NCBI RefSeq assembly: GCF_014529945.1
Contig: NZ_JACVFB010000002.1
Span: forward strand, 1,364,001 to 1,428,000
Source of the DNA: Chitinophaga varians
Lineage (GTDB): Bacteria > Bacteroidota > Bacteroidia > Chitinophagales > Chitinophagaceae
Direction of reading: 5' to 3'
DNA length: 64,000 nucleotides
Every line of letters begins with the position of its first letter. Position 1 is the stretch's first letter. The position numbers and the translations under genes are program-made. Below the pieces are notes generated by a model. That model had not been told where the DNA came from. It saw nothing but the letters and a program-made list of their open reading frames with translations, and did not search any database. Shown here piece by piece: positions 8,429-16,620 of this stretch.

Positions 8429-8535
8429 TTACGAATTACAAATTACGAATTACGAATTGAGGGCTGCTTTTGGGACCTCTACTTAGTAAACCGCCCAAAA
8501 ACGAATTCGTAATTCGTAACTCGTAATTCGTCATT
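8427..8535. repeat. Family A intergenic palindrome, copy 2
   Basis: The left arm 8427-8458 and right arm 8504-8535 are inverted copies matching at 29 of 32 positions; both are phased on the 7-bp word AATTACG. The centre shares GAGGG, and TACTTAGTAAAC with copy 1. The first two bases of the left arm are the AA of the TauE TAA stop, and the right arm ends five bases from the moaA stop, so it fills the convergent gap. It may serve as a bidirectional terminator structure. Confidence 0.88.
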
Positions 8536-8540
8536 AATTT

Positions 8541-9506
8541 TTATCCTCCTATAACAGACATGCTTTCCGGCGCGGTGGTGTGCAATCGTTCGGCTTCAAA
8601 CCCGTTGGCAGCGCGATGATGCAGCGCCTGCTGAATAGCGGGTAATAACGCTTCTCCTGACCGCATCAGGTCTTTTACGTTGAGAACATCGTGGCCGTAG
8701 AGACAGGTTTTTACACTACCGGTAGCGGATATACGAAGTCTGTTGCAGGTACCGCAGAAGGTGCGGCTATAGGCGGGTATCACTCCGATGTTGCCGGAAT
8801 GGCCGGGAATATGATAGTTGAGCGCCGTGGAATGAGGCGCGTCTGGTAATTTATGCAGGGTGTATTTTTCGCGGAGGGTATCGAGGATCGTTTCGAAATT
8901 CCAGTTGATGCCTGAAAAAGCATGTCCCTGGCCGTTGAAGGGCATTTCCTCAATAAATCTCACCGCTATTGGTTGCTCGCGGGTAAGGGCCGCAAAGTCT
9001 GCCAGTTCATCTGTATTTACCCGGTCCATCACCACCACATTGATCTTCACTTGTAGCTGATGGGCCAGCAGGCTGTCCAGCGTTTGTGTCACTGCGGCGA
9101 ACTGGTCGCGGCGCGTGATTTGCTGAAAGCGCGCGGGCTGTAGCGTATCGAGACTGAGATTGACATGGGTGATGTCCAGTGCTTTCAGATCGGGAATATA
9201 AGGGCGGGTGAGTACGCCGTTGGTGGTGATCGCTATCTGCTGTATGCCGGGAATGGCTTTTATTTTAGCCAGCAGGGGGATAAGACCAGGGCGGAGGAAC
9301 GGTTCGCCTCCGGTGATCCTCACTTTGGAGATGCCGGCAGCTGCCAGTGTTTCCAGCAGGGTGATGATTTCGGCATCGGTAAGCAGGGCGGACGATTTGA
9401 CAAAACGCATCTGTTCCGGCATGCAGTAGGTGCAGCGGAGATTACAACGGTCTGTTACAGACAATCTAACGTAATCGATTATACGATGATGGGCGTCCGT
9501 CAGCAT
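8541..9506 (-). CDS. moaA: GTP 3',8-cyclase MoaA
   Basis: A 321-residue radical SAM enzyme. The N-terminal cluster ligands are CNLRCTYC (CxxxCxxC), the SAM site includes RITGGEPFLR, and the C-terminal second cluster has CGTCNRLRIS followed by KTCLYG. The chain ends in Gly-Gly, as required for cofactor insertion into the active site. It performs the first step of molybdenum cofactor synthesis, converting GTP to 3',8-cyclo-7,8-dihydro-GTP with MoaC downstream in the pathway. It is followed in the genome, head on, by the TauE gene across palindrome A. Confidence 0.97.
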   Translation of the reverse strand: MLTDAHHRIIDYVRLSVTDRCNLRCTYCMPEQMRFVKSSALLTDAEIITLLETLAAAGISKVRITGGEPFLRPGLIPLLAKIKAIPGIQQIAITTNGVLTRPYIPDLKALDITHVNLSLDTLQPARFQQITRRDQFAAVTQTLDSLLAHQLQVKINVVVMDRVNTDELADFAALTREQPIAVRFIEEMPFNGQGHAFSGINWNFETILDTLREKYTLHKLPDAPHSTALNYHIPGHSGNIGVIPAYSRTFCGTCNRLRISATGSVKTCLYGHDVLNVKDLMRSGEALLPAIQQALHHRAANGFEAERLHTTAPESMSVIGG

Positions 9507-9508
9507 GG

Positions 9509-9880
9509 TTAGCAGTTTTTGCCTGCATTCGGATTTTCAAAAGCCTGGCTGTCATCTTCATTCCTCGGGGAAAGGCACTGGAAGTCCTTTTCCACCAGCA
9601 CTTTCAGCTCGGAGCCGTCAGGATTGGGAAGTATCAGTTCAAAGCCTACCTGGTCCGGCGCATACCATTGTTGTAACTGTTCTGCGGGCAGTAACAGATG
9701 CACGCCATCATGCTCCATTTTAATCACCGGGTCGGTGATGTTTTTCGACCGTACACAAAAATGCAGCACGGCAGCACCGATATGGGTGATGGACTCCACT
9801 TTGCCGGTGCTTTCCAGCAATTCCACATCTGTTTTGTCCAACCGGTAACGGATGCTGTTCCCTCTTATCCTGATCTTCAT
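9509..9880 (-). CDS. Conserved hypothetical protein in Moco cluster (DUF7009-like)
   Basis: A 123-residue soluble protein starting MKIRIRGNSIRYRLDKTDV, with a central THIGAAVLHFCVRSK region and ending in a Cys. I recall proteins with this MKIRI.GNSIR.RL start as a small Bacteroidota family (DUF7009, tentative) that tends to occur beside moa genes. It starts upstream of moaA on the same strand with only two bases between its stop and the moaA start, so the two are surely co-transcribed. No catalytic motif is visible; a role as a Moco accessory factor is inference from position. Confidence 0.7.
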   Translation of the reverse strand: MKIRIRGNSIRYRLDKTDVELLESTGKVESITHIGAAVLHFCVRSKNITDPVIKMEHDGVHLLLPAEQLQQWYAPDQVGFELILPNPDGSELKVLVEKDFQCLSPRNEDDSQAFENPNAGKNC

Positions 9881-9958
9881 AGAAAGTGATTTTCTCCGGT
9901 ATTAAAAGTACTATTTTATCGCTGCTATATTGTAGTTTTAACCAACAAATTTCATTGT

Positions 9959-10192
9959 ATGGGCCTTCTGCTTTTTGGTGTGGCAAAAGATATTGCCGGT
10001 GCGGCGCTGGTTGGTTTCCCGGAAACGGTGACCAATGTGGCGGAATTGAAACAATGGCTGTATGACCGTTATCCGGCCATGCAGCAGCTCAGTTCCCTGA
10101 TGGTGGCGGTGAACCGGGAGTATGCGGCCGATACGCAAATCATCCGTGCGGGTGATGAAGTAGCTGTTATACCGCCGGTGAGCGGCGGCTAG
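9959..10192 (+). CDS. moaD: Molybdopterin synthase sulfur carrier subunit MoaD
   Basis: A 77-residue ubiquitin-like protein ending in SGG, the site of adenylation by MoeB and of thiocarboxylate formation. Typical features are LLFGVAKDIAG at the start and the VNREYAADTQIIRAGDEVAVIPPVSGG tail pattern. It forms the MPT synthase heterotetramer with MoaE, whose gene follows after a 135-base gap filled by a family C repeat. Confidence 0.95.
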   Translation: MGLLLFGVAKDIAGAALVGFPETVTNVAELKQWLYDRYPAMQQLSSLMVAVNREYAADTQIIRAGDEVAVIPPVSGG

Positions 10193-10193
10193 T

Positions 10194-10308
10194 GCACGCA
10201 AAGGATGCAAAGAGAGCAAAGCGCGCAAAAGGAGAAAGGAGTAGAGCGGAGATTGCACGCAAAGACGCTAAGCAGCAAAGGCGCTAAGCAGTAAAGAAGG
10301 TGCAAAGG
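10194..10308 (+). repeat. Family C intergenic repeat, copy 1 (8/9-bp phased GCAAAG words)
   Basis: The first half repeats CGCAAAGGA-like 9-mers and the second half repeats GCAAAGAC / GCTAAGCA 8-mers, separated by a GGAG...GGAGATTG spacer. A 17-base core CTAAGCAGCAAAGGCGC (10268-10284) recurs exactly, inverted, at 11353-11369. It lies between moaD and moaE. Confidence 0.8.
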
Positions 10309-10327
10309 CCGGATTTTAAAGATAATT

Positions 10328-10732
10328 ATGGATACATTAATAGCCATCAGAGATACCATCACCGTACAGGAAGCGCTGGACTTTATTCAGTCGCCGGAAT
10401 GCGGCGGGGAAGTGATCTTCACCGGTACGGTGCGGAATGATACCCGTGGCCGCGGCGTGACGAAATTGTTTTATGAATGTTATGAGGCGATGGCCCTTAG
10501 CGAAATGCAGAAAATCGCGGACCGCGTACAGGCACAGTGGGATGTTAAGAAGCTGGTGATGCTGCATGCCATTGGCGACAAATATCCCGGCGATATCGCG
10601 GTGGTAATTGCCGTTGCTTCAGCGCATCGCGGTATTGCTTTCGACGCCTGTGAATTTACCATCGATACACTGAAAGAAACGGTGCCTATCTGGAAGAAAG
10701 AGTTTTTTACGGACGGAGAGATTGGTCAGTGA
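10328..10732 (+). CDS. moaE: Molybdopterin synthase catalytic subunit MoaE
   Basis: A 134-residue MoaE: GGEVIFTGTVRNDTRGRGV near the start, LFYECYEAMA, HAIGDKYPGDIAVVIAVAS, HR at the subunit interface, and the catalytic lysines in TLKETVPIWKKE. With MoaD it transfers sulfur to cyclic pyranopterin monophosphate, giving molybdopterin. Its last 26 bases overlap the 3' end of the convergent mobA gene. Confidence 0.96.
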   Translation: MDTLIAIRDTITVQEALDFIQSPECGGEVIFTGTVRNDTRGRGVTKLFYECYEAMALSEMQKIADRVQAQWDVKKLVMLHAIGDKYPGDIAVVIAVASAHRGIAFDACEFTIDTLKETVPIWKKEFFTDGEIGQ

Positions 10733-11318
10733 CCTGCTTCATGGCCGTAGCCTTTTCTTCCGGCGTATTGGCATTGTATTGTTCGGCTGCATAAGGATTG
10801 TGTAACACCCGGATATCTGTATTGAGTAAGGTTTTGCGGGGACAGTTTTTGCCGGACGCCACATTTTGCAACAAGGCACGCAGACCGGCCGGCTCCCAGA
10901 TAGCGATCAGTGGCTCGGGCAGGTCGTTCACCGGACTGATGAAGGCGGTGGCAGCCTGTTGTGTAGCACGCTCCCGTACAAGTATGTCGAGGCTTTGCCG
11001 GCTGATCAGCGGAAGATCACAGGCCAGTACTAGCCAGGCGGTGTCCGGTTGCAGCTGGTGCGCACTGAGCAGGCCCGCGGAAGGGCCGCCATAAGGTACG
11101 CTGTCTGGTATCAACCGGGAATAGTGTTCGAAATCTGTTTGTTGATCTGTCCGGCAGGACAGATATGTTTCCAGTCCAAAAGATATCAGTAAATCCGCCA
11201 GGTACTGCCACTGGGGCATACCATGATAGTTGATCCTGCTTTTGTTTTCCTGCATCCGGGTACTTTGTCCGCCGCAGAGTACCAGTCCTTTCAATGGTGC
11301 GATGTTGTTCCCCGCCAT
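10707..11318 (-). CDS. mobA: Molybdenum cofactor guanylyltransferase-like protein MobA
   Basis: A 203-residue nucleotidyltransferase with the MobA N-terminal signature LVLCGGQSTRMQENKSRI (GG..SxRMG-type), a DSVPYGGPSAGLLSAH region and LACDLPLIS metal-binding Asp. It would attach GMP to molybdopterin. The C-terminus overlaps moaE by 26 bases on the opposite strand. Flanked on both sides by inverted copies of repeat C. Confidence 0.9.
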   Translation of the reverse strand: MAGNNIAPLKGLVLCGGQSTRMQENKSRINYHGMPQWQYLADLLISFGLETYLSCRTDQQTDFEHYSRLIPDSVPYGGPSAGLLSAHQLQPDTAWLVLACDLPLISRQSLDILVRERATQQAATAFISPVNDLPEPLIAIWEPAGLRALLQNVASGKNCPRKTLLNTDIRVLHNPYAAEQYNANTPEEKATAMKQVTDQSLRP

Positions 11319-11341
11319 ATTTTACGCTTTTCAAAAAATCA

Positions 11342-11428
11342 GTCATTTCTCTGCGCCTTTGCTGCTTAGTGCCTTAGCAAGCAACAATCGCCGATCGCTC
11401 CAATCTCCTCCTTTCTTTGCGCTCTTTC
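11342..11428 (-). repeat. Family C intergenic repeat, copy 2 (inverted)
   Basis: On the minus strand this reads as GCGCAAAG words, a GGAG/GGAGATTG spacer and then CTAAGCAGCAAAGGCGC, the same order as copy 1. The two copies therefore lie in opposite orientation around moaE-mobA. It fills the gap between the mobA start and the moaC stop; the last moaC codons and its TAA appear to merge into the repeat. Confidence 0.78.
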
Positions 11429-11926
11429 TTACTTCTTCGCGCCCTCTGCGAGGTCCTGTTTGCCGCCGGTTTTACTGATCAGCCGGGTTTGCCGGATGAT
11501 CATTTCCTGTGTGAAAGCTTTGCACATATCGTAGATCGTGAGCGCCGCTATGCTGGCGCCGGTGAGGGCTTCCATTTCCACGCCTGTTTTGCCCGTGGTC
11601 TTTACCGTGCAACGGATAATAGCTTCTTCGTCTTCAAGATGTATTTGTACATCGCAGCCATCGAGTAATAAGGTATGGCAGAGCGGAATGAGGTCCGGCG
11701 TTTTTTTGGCGGCCATGATACCGGCGATGATGGCCGTCTGGAACACAGCGCCCTTGCGGGTTTGAATATCATTGTCGCGGAACTGTTCCCGCACCAGCGC
11801 GGGTAAATACACCCGGCTTTCGGCAACGGCTACACGATAAGTGCTGCCTTTGCCGCTCACATCTACCATTGCCGGTTGACCGGAAGGATCGAGATGGGTA
11901 AAATCGCTGCTTGATGGATTGGCCAT
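11429..11926 (-). CDS. moaC: Cyclic pyranopterin monophosphate synthase MoaC
   Basis: A 165-residue MoaC: FTHLDPSGQPAMVDVSGK at the start, ARKGAVFQTAIIAGI-type helix (here TRKGAVFQTAIIAGIMAAKK), LIPLCHTLLLDG with the conserved His, and the KTTGKTGVEMEALTGAS catalytic block followed by IYDMCKA. It completes step one of Moco synthesis after MoaA. It is divergent from moeA and shares a 46-base intergenic region with it. Confidence 0.97.
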   Translation of the reverse strand: MANPSSSDFTHLDPSGQPAMVDVSGKGSTYRVAVAESRVYLPALVREQFRDNDIQTRKGAVFQTAIIAGIMAAKKTPDLIPLCHTLLLDGCDVQIHLEDEEAIIRCTVKTTGKTGVEMEALTGASIAALTIYDMCKAFTQEMIIRQTRLISKTGGKQDLAEGAKK

Positions 11927-11957
11927 AATATCATAAATTTAATCACTTTCACCTGTA

Positions 11958-11965
11958 CAAAAATA
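11958..11965 (-). promoter_or_regulatory. Putative -7 box of the moaC promoter
   Basis: On the minus strand this is TATTTTTG, an exact TAnnTTTG match, 31 bases upstream of the moaC start. No -33 element was confirmed. Confidence 0.4.
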
Positions 11966-11972
11966 ATACAAA

Positions 11973-13181
11973 ATGATGCTGACTGTTGCTGCTGCGTATA
12001 CTGCCGTATTACAGACCGTGAGGGACATGGGCACCGAAGTGCTGCCATTTGAAGCGGCCACCGGACGCGTATTGCGTGAGCCCGTTAAGGCCGACAGGCC
12101 CTTCCCGCCGTTTGACCGGGTTACGATGGATGGTATCGCCATCCTGTACGACAGCTATGCACGTGGGCAACATATTTTTGGTGTGGAAGATATACAGGCG
12201 GCGGGCGCTCCCCGGCTGCAGTTGTCCAATACCGCCAATTGTATCGAAGTGATGACCGGCGCCATATTACCGGAACTGACAGACAGCGTGATACCCTACG
12301 AGCAGCTGCAAGCCACTGACCACGAAGGTTTCCGCCGTTTTACCATCACCGGCGAGGTAACGCAGGGACAGAACATTCACCGCAAAGGGTCAGACGTGGC
12401 GCAGGAAACAGTGCTGCTATCACCGGGCACCCTGATCGGCCCTGCGGAAGCAGGCGTACTGGCCACGGTAGGCAAAACACAGGTGCAGGTGGCACGGCTG
12501 CCACGTGTAGCCGTGATAGCTACCGGTAATGAGCTGGTGCCGGTAGATGCCACACCGGAAGAACACCAGGTGCGCATCTCCAATATATATAGCCTGATGG
12601 CTTCTCTACAGCAATGCGGTATTACCGCAGTATACGTGCACCTGCCGGATGAAGAGGCTGCGATGCACGAGCTGCTGGAACCATTATTGCAGGAGACAGA
12701 TGTGTGGATCAGTTCCGGAGCAGTATCTGCCGGGAAATATGATTACCTGCCGACGGTATTGCAGCGGTTGGGCATGCAGCAGCGCTTTCATAAAGTACAA
12801 CAAAGACCGGGAAAACCTTTCCTGTTCGGCACTTTCGCCAACGGGCCTGTAGTTTTTGCTTTGCCGGGTAATCCGGTTTCCGGCTTCATGTGTTTTTACC
12901 GTTATGTGCAGCCCTGGCTGAAAGCTGCTATGGGAGCGCAGGAAGAAGCACCTGTTTATGCTGTGTTGCAGGAAAAGGTGATTTTTAATCCGCCACTGGA
13001 ATATTATCTTCCTGTTAAGTTGCAGTCGCTGCCCGATGGTACCATGGGGGCCATCCCACAGCCTTACCATGGCTCAGGAGACCTTGCCAGCCTGCTGCAT
13101 GCCGATGCCTTCATGGCGCTTCCACCGGATCAGAACATCTTTGAAAAAGGAAGTTGTTATCCTGTCTGGAAATTTCGTTAA
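11973..13181 (+). CDS. moeA: Molybdopterin molybdotransferase MoeA
   Basis: A 402-residue MoeA of normal length. Domains seen in order: N-terminal ATGRVLREPVKADRPFPPFDR with TMDGIAI, a beta domain with CIEVMTGAILPE and IHRKGSDV, the MogA-like domain with IATGNELV, SNIYSLMASL and SSGAVSAGKYD, PGKPFLFG and ALPGNPVSGFM, and a C-terminal beta domain. It inserts molybdate into adenylated molybdopterin. No separate mog/moaB gene is seen in the window. Confidence 0.96.
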   Translation: MMLTVAAAYTAVLQTVRDMGTEVLPFEAATGRVLREPVKADRPFPPFDRVTMDGIAILYDSYARGQHIFGVEDIQAAGAPRLQLSNTANCIEVMTGAILPELTDSVIPYEQLQATDHEGFRRFTITGEVTQGQNIHRKGSDVAQETVLLSPGTLIGPAEAGVLATVGKTQVQVARLPRVAVIATGNELVPVDATPEEHQVRISNIYSLMASLQQCGITAVYVHLPDEEAAMHELLEPLLQETDVWISSGAVSAGKYDYLPTVLQRLGMQQRFHKVQQRPGKPFLFGTFANGPVVFALPGNPVSGFMCFYRYVQPWLKAAMGAQEEAPVYAVLQEKVIFNPPLEYYLPVKLQSLPDGTMGAIPQPYHGSGDLASLLHADAFMALPPDQNIFEKGSCYPVWKFR

Positions 13182-13223
13182 ACCCGGGCGCAAAAACGTA
13201 GTCTTAGATTAAAATATTTACGT

Positions 13224-14672
13224 ATGCCTGTAGTTGCCAAAAAACTGGAAATGCAACATCTCGCCTGGCGTGCCGGCTTCGGTGAAACCCTGCCCGTCAT
13301 CTCCGACTGGGAAAGAAGGCGGCGGAAAGAAATCGTGAATAAAGTATTGATCGGTCCTAAACGGGCTGAACTGGAATCGATAGATGTTATCAACGCCACC
13401 GACCTGCCGGACTACAGGCGTTCAAAAGATATGACGGCCGAACAACGCAAAACCGTCAATGAAATGAACACCCAGGGCATCAAAGACCTCAACGTGGCCT
13501 GGATGAACATGATGCAGAAAAGCGATCACCCGCTGCGCGAAAAGATGAGCCTCTTCTGGCACGGCCACTTCGCCTGCCGCACGCAGAATGTGTTGTTCAA
13601 CCAGCAGCTGATCAGCGAGATCAGAAACAATGCCTTAGGCAACTTCGGCGATCTGCTCACTGCCGTCTCCAAGTCGCCGGCCATGCTGCAGTTCCTCAAC
13701 AATCAGCAAAACCGGAAACAACATCCCAACGAAAATTTCGCCCGCGAAGTAATGGAACTGTTTACCATGGGGCGCGGCCACTACGCTGAAACGGATATTA
13801 AAGAAGCCGCCCGCGCCTTTACCGGGTGGGGCTTTGATGAAGAAGGCCAGTTCGTGTTCCGTGAAAAACAGCATGATGACGGGATCAAAAATATTCTGGG
13901 CAAAAGCGGCAACTATAATGGTGATGATGTCCTGAAGATCTTACTGGAACAAAAACAAACCGCTGTTTTTATCACCACCAAAATATTCAGGTATTTTGTA
14001 GACGATACACCGGATGATACCCTTATCCAGTCTCTCTCCGAGAAATTCTACCACTCGGGTTATGATATCAAAACCCTGATGCGGGAGATATTTATGGCTG
14101 ACTGGTTTTATGATAGTAAATACATTGGCAACCGCATCAAATCGCCGGTGGAACTGTTGGTAGGCATACGCCGCACCGTTCCCATGGCTTTTGAGCAGGA
14201 AGAAGTGATGCTGGTATTTCAGCGTATACTCGGACAGATGCTGTTTTATCCGCCGAATGTGGCCGGCTGGCCCGGCGGCCGCAGCTGGATAGACAGTTCC
14301 AGCCTGATGTTCCGGTTAAGAGTACCGCAGGTGATCCTGTATTCGCAGGTGCTGAACATACGGCCTAAAGAACTGACGCCGGAAATGGGCGATGGCGGCA
14401 ATTATAAAATGACCCTTCAGATCAATGATTTCCTGAAAAGGCAATTCGCCAAAAAGGTAAATGCACGGATCAACTGGGACCCTTATGTGCAGGGCTACAG
14501 CGATGTTCCACGCGAAAACCTGGCGGATACCATCGCCGGCGTGTTGTTACAACAGTCCGGCAATGTGAAAAAAACGCTGCTGGAAAAATATGCGGACACC
14601 AGCTCGCGCGAAGGGTATATCAAAACCGTGACCATTGATGTGATGAGCACTCCGGAATATCAACTTTGTTAA
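13224..14672 (+). CDS. DUF1800 family protein
   Basis: A 482-residue protein with DUF1800 hallmarks: HLAWRAGFGETLPVI at the N-terminus, MSLFWHGHFAC, NENFAREVMELFTMG, AARAFTGWGF, KSPVELLVGIRRT, and FYPPNVAGWPGGRSWID. DUF1800 proteins are of unknown biochemical function and are usually encoded directly before a DUF1501 protein, as here (24-base gap). There is no clear signal peptide. Confidence 0.93.
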   Translation: MPVVAKKLEMQHLAWRAGFGETLPVISDWERRRRKEIVNKVLIGPKRAELESIDVINATDLPDYRRSKDMTAEQRKTVNEMNTQGIKDLNVAWMNMMQKSDHPLREKMSLFWHGHFACRTQNVLFNQQLISEIRNNALGNFGDLLTAVSKSPAMLQFLNNQQNRKQHPNENFAREVMELFTMGRGHYAETDIKEAARAFTGWGFDEEGQFVFREKQHDDGIKNILGKSGNYNGDDVLKILLEQKQTAVFITTKIFRYFVDDTPDDTLIQSLSEKFYHSGYDIKTLMREIFMADWFYDSKYIGNRIKSPVELLVGIRRTVPMAFEQEEVMLVFQRILGQMLFYPPNVAGWPGGRSWIDSSSLMFRLRVPQVILYSQVLNIRPKELTPEMGDGGNYKMTLQINDFLKRQFAKKVNARINWDPYVQGYSDVPRENLADTIAGVLLQQSGNVKKTLLEKYADTSSREGYIKTVTIDVMSTPEYQLC

Positions 14673-14696
14673 TCATTCACCAGAAAGCTATTAGTT

Positions 14697-15899
14697 ATGT
14701 TAATACTTAACAGGCGTCGTTTTTTACAGGTAGGTTCCCTGGCTTCCGCGGCAGTGCTGATGCCTAAGTTTCTGAAAGCCCTTGAAACCGGTGCACTGGT
14801 GCCTCCCGGCAATAAAGTACTGGTGATTGTGCAATTATCCGGTGGCAATGATGGCCTCAATACCATCATCCCTTATCGCAATGATATTTATTACCGCTCC
14901 CGCCCGGCATTAGGCATTAAGCGGGAAACAGCTTTATCCCTGAATGATGATCTGGGCATACATCCATCTCTGGACGGCCTGAAAGCCTTATACGACGATG
15001 GTTCCATGGGCATCCTCAATAATGTGGGATATCCCAACCCCGACCGTTCGCACTTCCGCTCTATGGATATCTGGCATTCCGCCAGTCAGGCCAATGAAAT
15101 ATGGAACGATGGCTGGGTAGGCCGCTACCTCGATGCCCAGTGCAACGGTTGTGATAAACCCACGCAGGCGCTGGAAATAGATGATACCCTGAGCCTCGCG
15201 CTGAAAGGCGAGCATAATAAAGGACTGGCGCTCACCGATCCGGGGCGTCTTTCCAATACCAGTAACGACCGGTTTTTCAAAGACCTGTTGCAACAGCATG
15301 CGCATGAAGATGAACACCACAATGTGGAATATCTCTACAAAACCATGGGGGAAACCATTTCTTCTGCAGCCTATATCCAGCAACAGTTTAAGACGTATCA
15401 GTCCAAAGAAAATTACCCGGGCACTGAACTGGGACGCAATATGCGCACCATTGCCAACCTGATCATGTCCGATATCAATACCAAAGTGTATTATGTATCA
15501 CACGGCAGTTTTGATACCCATGTAAACCAGCAGGACCAGCAGGCGCGGCTCTTTAAACAATTGAGCGAAGCCCTGACCGTTTTTACCGGTGATCTTAAAA
15601 AGAACAACCGTTTTCAGGACGTAGTGGTAATGACCTTTTCCGAGTTCGGGCGCAGGGTGAGCCAGAATGCCAGTGGTGGAACTGACCACGGTACGGCTAA
15701 TAACATGTTCCTGATCGGAGGTGGTTTAAAACGGCAGGGGGTATTAAATGAAGGGCCGGACCTGATGAACCTGAAAGATGGGGACTTGCAGTATAAGGTG
15801 GATTTTAAAAGCGTGTATGCCACCCTGTTGGATAAGTGGCTGGGGGCCAACGATAAGATGATCCTGAAGCAGGATTACGCCAAACTGGACTTTATATAA
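14697..15899 (+). CDS. DUF1501 family protein with Tat-type leader
   Basis: A 400-residue protein with a twin-arginine-like leader (NRRRFLQVGSLASAAVL), then the DUF1501 core VQLSGGNDGLNTIIPY, NVGYPNPDRSHFRSMDIWH, SHGSFDTHVNQ, and TFSEFGRRVSQNASGGTDHG. The family belongs to the alkaline-phosphatase-like/sulfatase superfamily, but no enzymatic activity is firmly established. The Tat leader and pairing with DUF1800 suggest a folded, exported, metal-containing protein. Confidence 0.93.
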   Translation: MLILNRRRFLQVGSLASAAVLMPKFLKALETGALVPPGNKVLVIVQLSGGNDGLNTIIPYRNDIYYRSRPALGIKRETALSLNDDLGIHPSLDGLKALYDDGSMGILNNVGYPNPDRSHFRSMDIWHSASQANEIWNDGWVGRYLDAQCNGCDKPTQALEIDDTLSLALKGEHNKGLALTDPGRLSNTSNDRFFKDLLQQHAHEDEHHNVEYLYKTMGETISSAAYIQQQFKTYQSKENYPGTELGRNMRTIANLIMSDINTKVYYVSHGSFDTHVNQQDQQARLFKQLSEALTVFTGDLKKNNRFQDVVVMTFSEFGRRVSQNASGGTDHGTANNMFLIGGGLKRQGVLNEGPDLMNLKDGDLQYKVDFKSVYATLLDKWLGANDKMILKQDYAKLDFI

Positions 15900-15937
15900 A
15901 ACAACATTTCATCCTGTAAATAGCAGCTTATAGAAAC

Positions 15938-15968
15938 ACAGCCCCGGGGGATTTACTCCCGGGGCTGT
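15938..15968. terminator. Bidirectional terminator
   Basis: A perfect 11-bp GC-rich stem ACAGCCCCGGG/CCCGGGGCTGT with a 9-base loop lies between the convergent DUF1501 gene and the lipoprotein gene. T-rich sequence follows on the plus strand. Confidence 0.8.
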
Positions 15969-15973
15969 TAATT

Positions 15974-16489
15974 TTATTGGGCTGTAACGGTGTAAATCGC
16001 TCTGAAGGCTGCATTTTTGATGGTACGGCTGCCGCCTACCCCGCTGAGGTCTCGCACTGTGCCGGAGAAGGTCCCTTCCACCGTGATACTGTTGCTGGAA
16101 GTAACGGTGAGGAAGCAGTCGGCACTGCCCTGTGAGCTATAAGTGGCGGGATAGCCGCCGCTGTTGATCACTACCAGGATGCTGTTGCCTGCCTTGCTGC
16201 AGGGATATACTCCCGGAGGGAAAGGTATTGTCAGTCCCGCCATAGTGATGTTAACGATATCGTTGTTAACAGTTCGTCCGTTAATTTCCAGTCTATAGTA
16301 ATCGTTGTTGGGATCATCGTCCTGAAAGTTAGGAGCGTATGCTATTCCTTTGGGATTTTCGCTGAGATAGATTTTATTATCCAGCCTTACGGAAACAAAC
16401 TTACGGTCTTTGCTATCGTCTTTATCTTTTCCGCAGGAGCTGCCGAGGATTACAACGGCACTGAGTAATGCGGTTACAAGTATGCGCAT
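15974..16489 (-). CDS. Hypothetical lipoprotein
   Basis: A 171-residue protein with a signal peptide and lipobox ILGSSC (Cys19), followed by a Lys/Asp-rich linker and a beta-rich domain with two later Cys residues (VYPCSK, SADCFLT) that might form a disulfide. The pattern NSITVEGTFSGTVRD near the end is reminiscent of DUF6252-type Bacteroidota lipoproteins, but I do not make that assignment firmly. Function unknown. Confidence 0.7.
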   Translation of the reverse strand: MRILVTALLSAVVILGSSCGKDKDDSKDRKFVSVRLDNKIYLSENPKGIAYAPNFQDDDPNNDYYRLEINGRTVNNDIVNITMAGLTIPFPPGVYPCSKAGNSILVVINSGGYPATYSSQGSADCFLTVTSSNSITVEGTFSGTVRDLSGVGGSRTIKNAAFRAIYTVTAQ

Positions 16490-16549
16490 AGGTACTTATT
16501 ATAGAAAGATGTAATAAAAATTCCGATAAAAATAATCAATTTCAGATAG

Positions 16550-16595
16550 AAAAACGGATGCCGGCCCGGTATTGTTACATTCCGGTGCCGGCATC
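16550..16595 (-). terminator. Intrinsic terminator after the OPT transporter gene
   Basis: A 9-bp stem GATGCCGGC/GCCGGCATC is followed on the minus strand by CGTTTTTC. It lies 25 bases beyond the OPT stop codon. Confidence 0.7.
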
Positions 16596-16620
16596 TTCAG
16601 ATATCCTGATAAGTTGACTG

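Noticed and set aside
10194..10308. CRISPR-like array
   Set aside because: Repeat units are only 8-9 bases and there are no unique spacers or cas genes.
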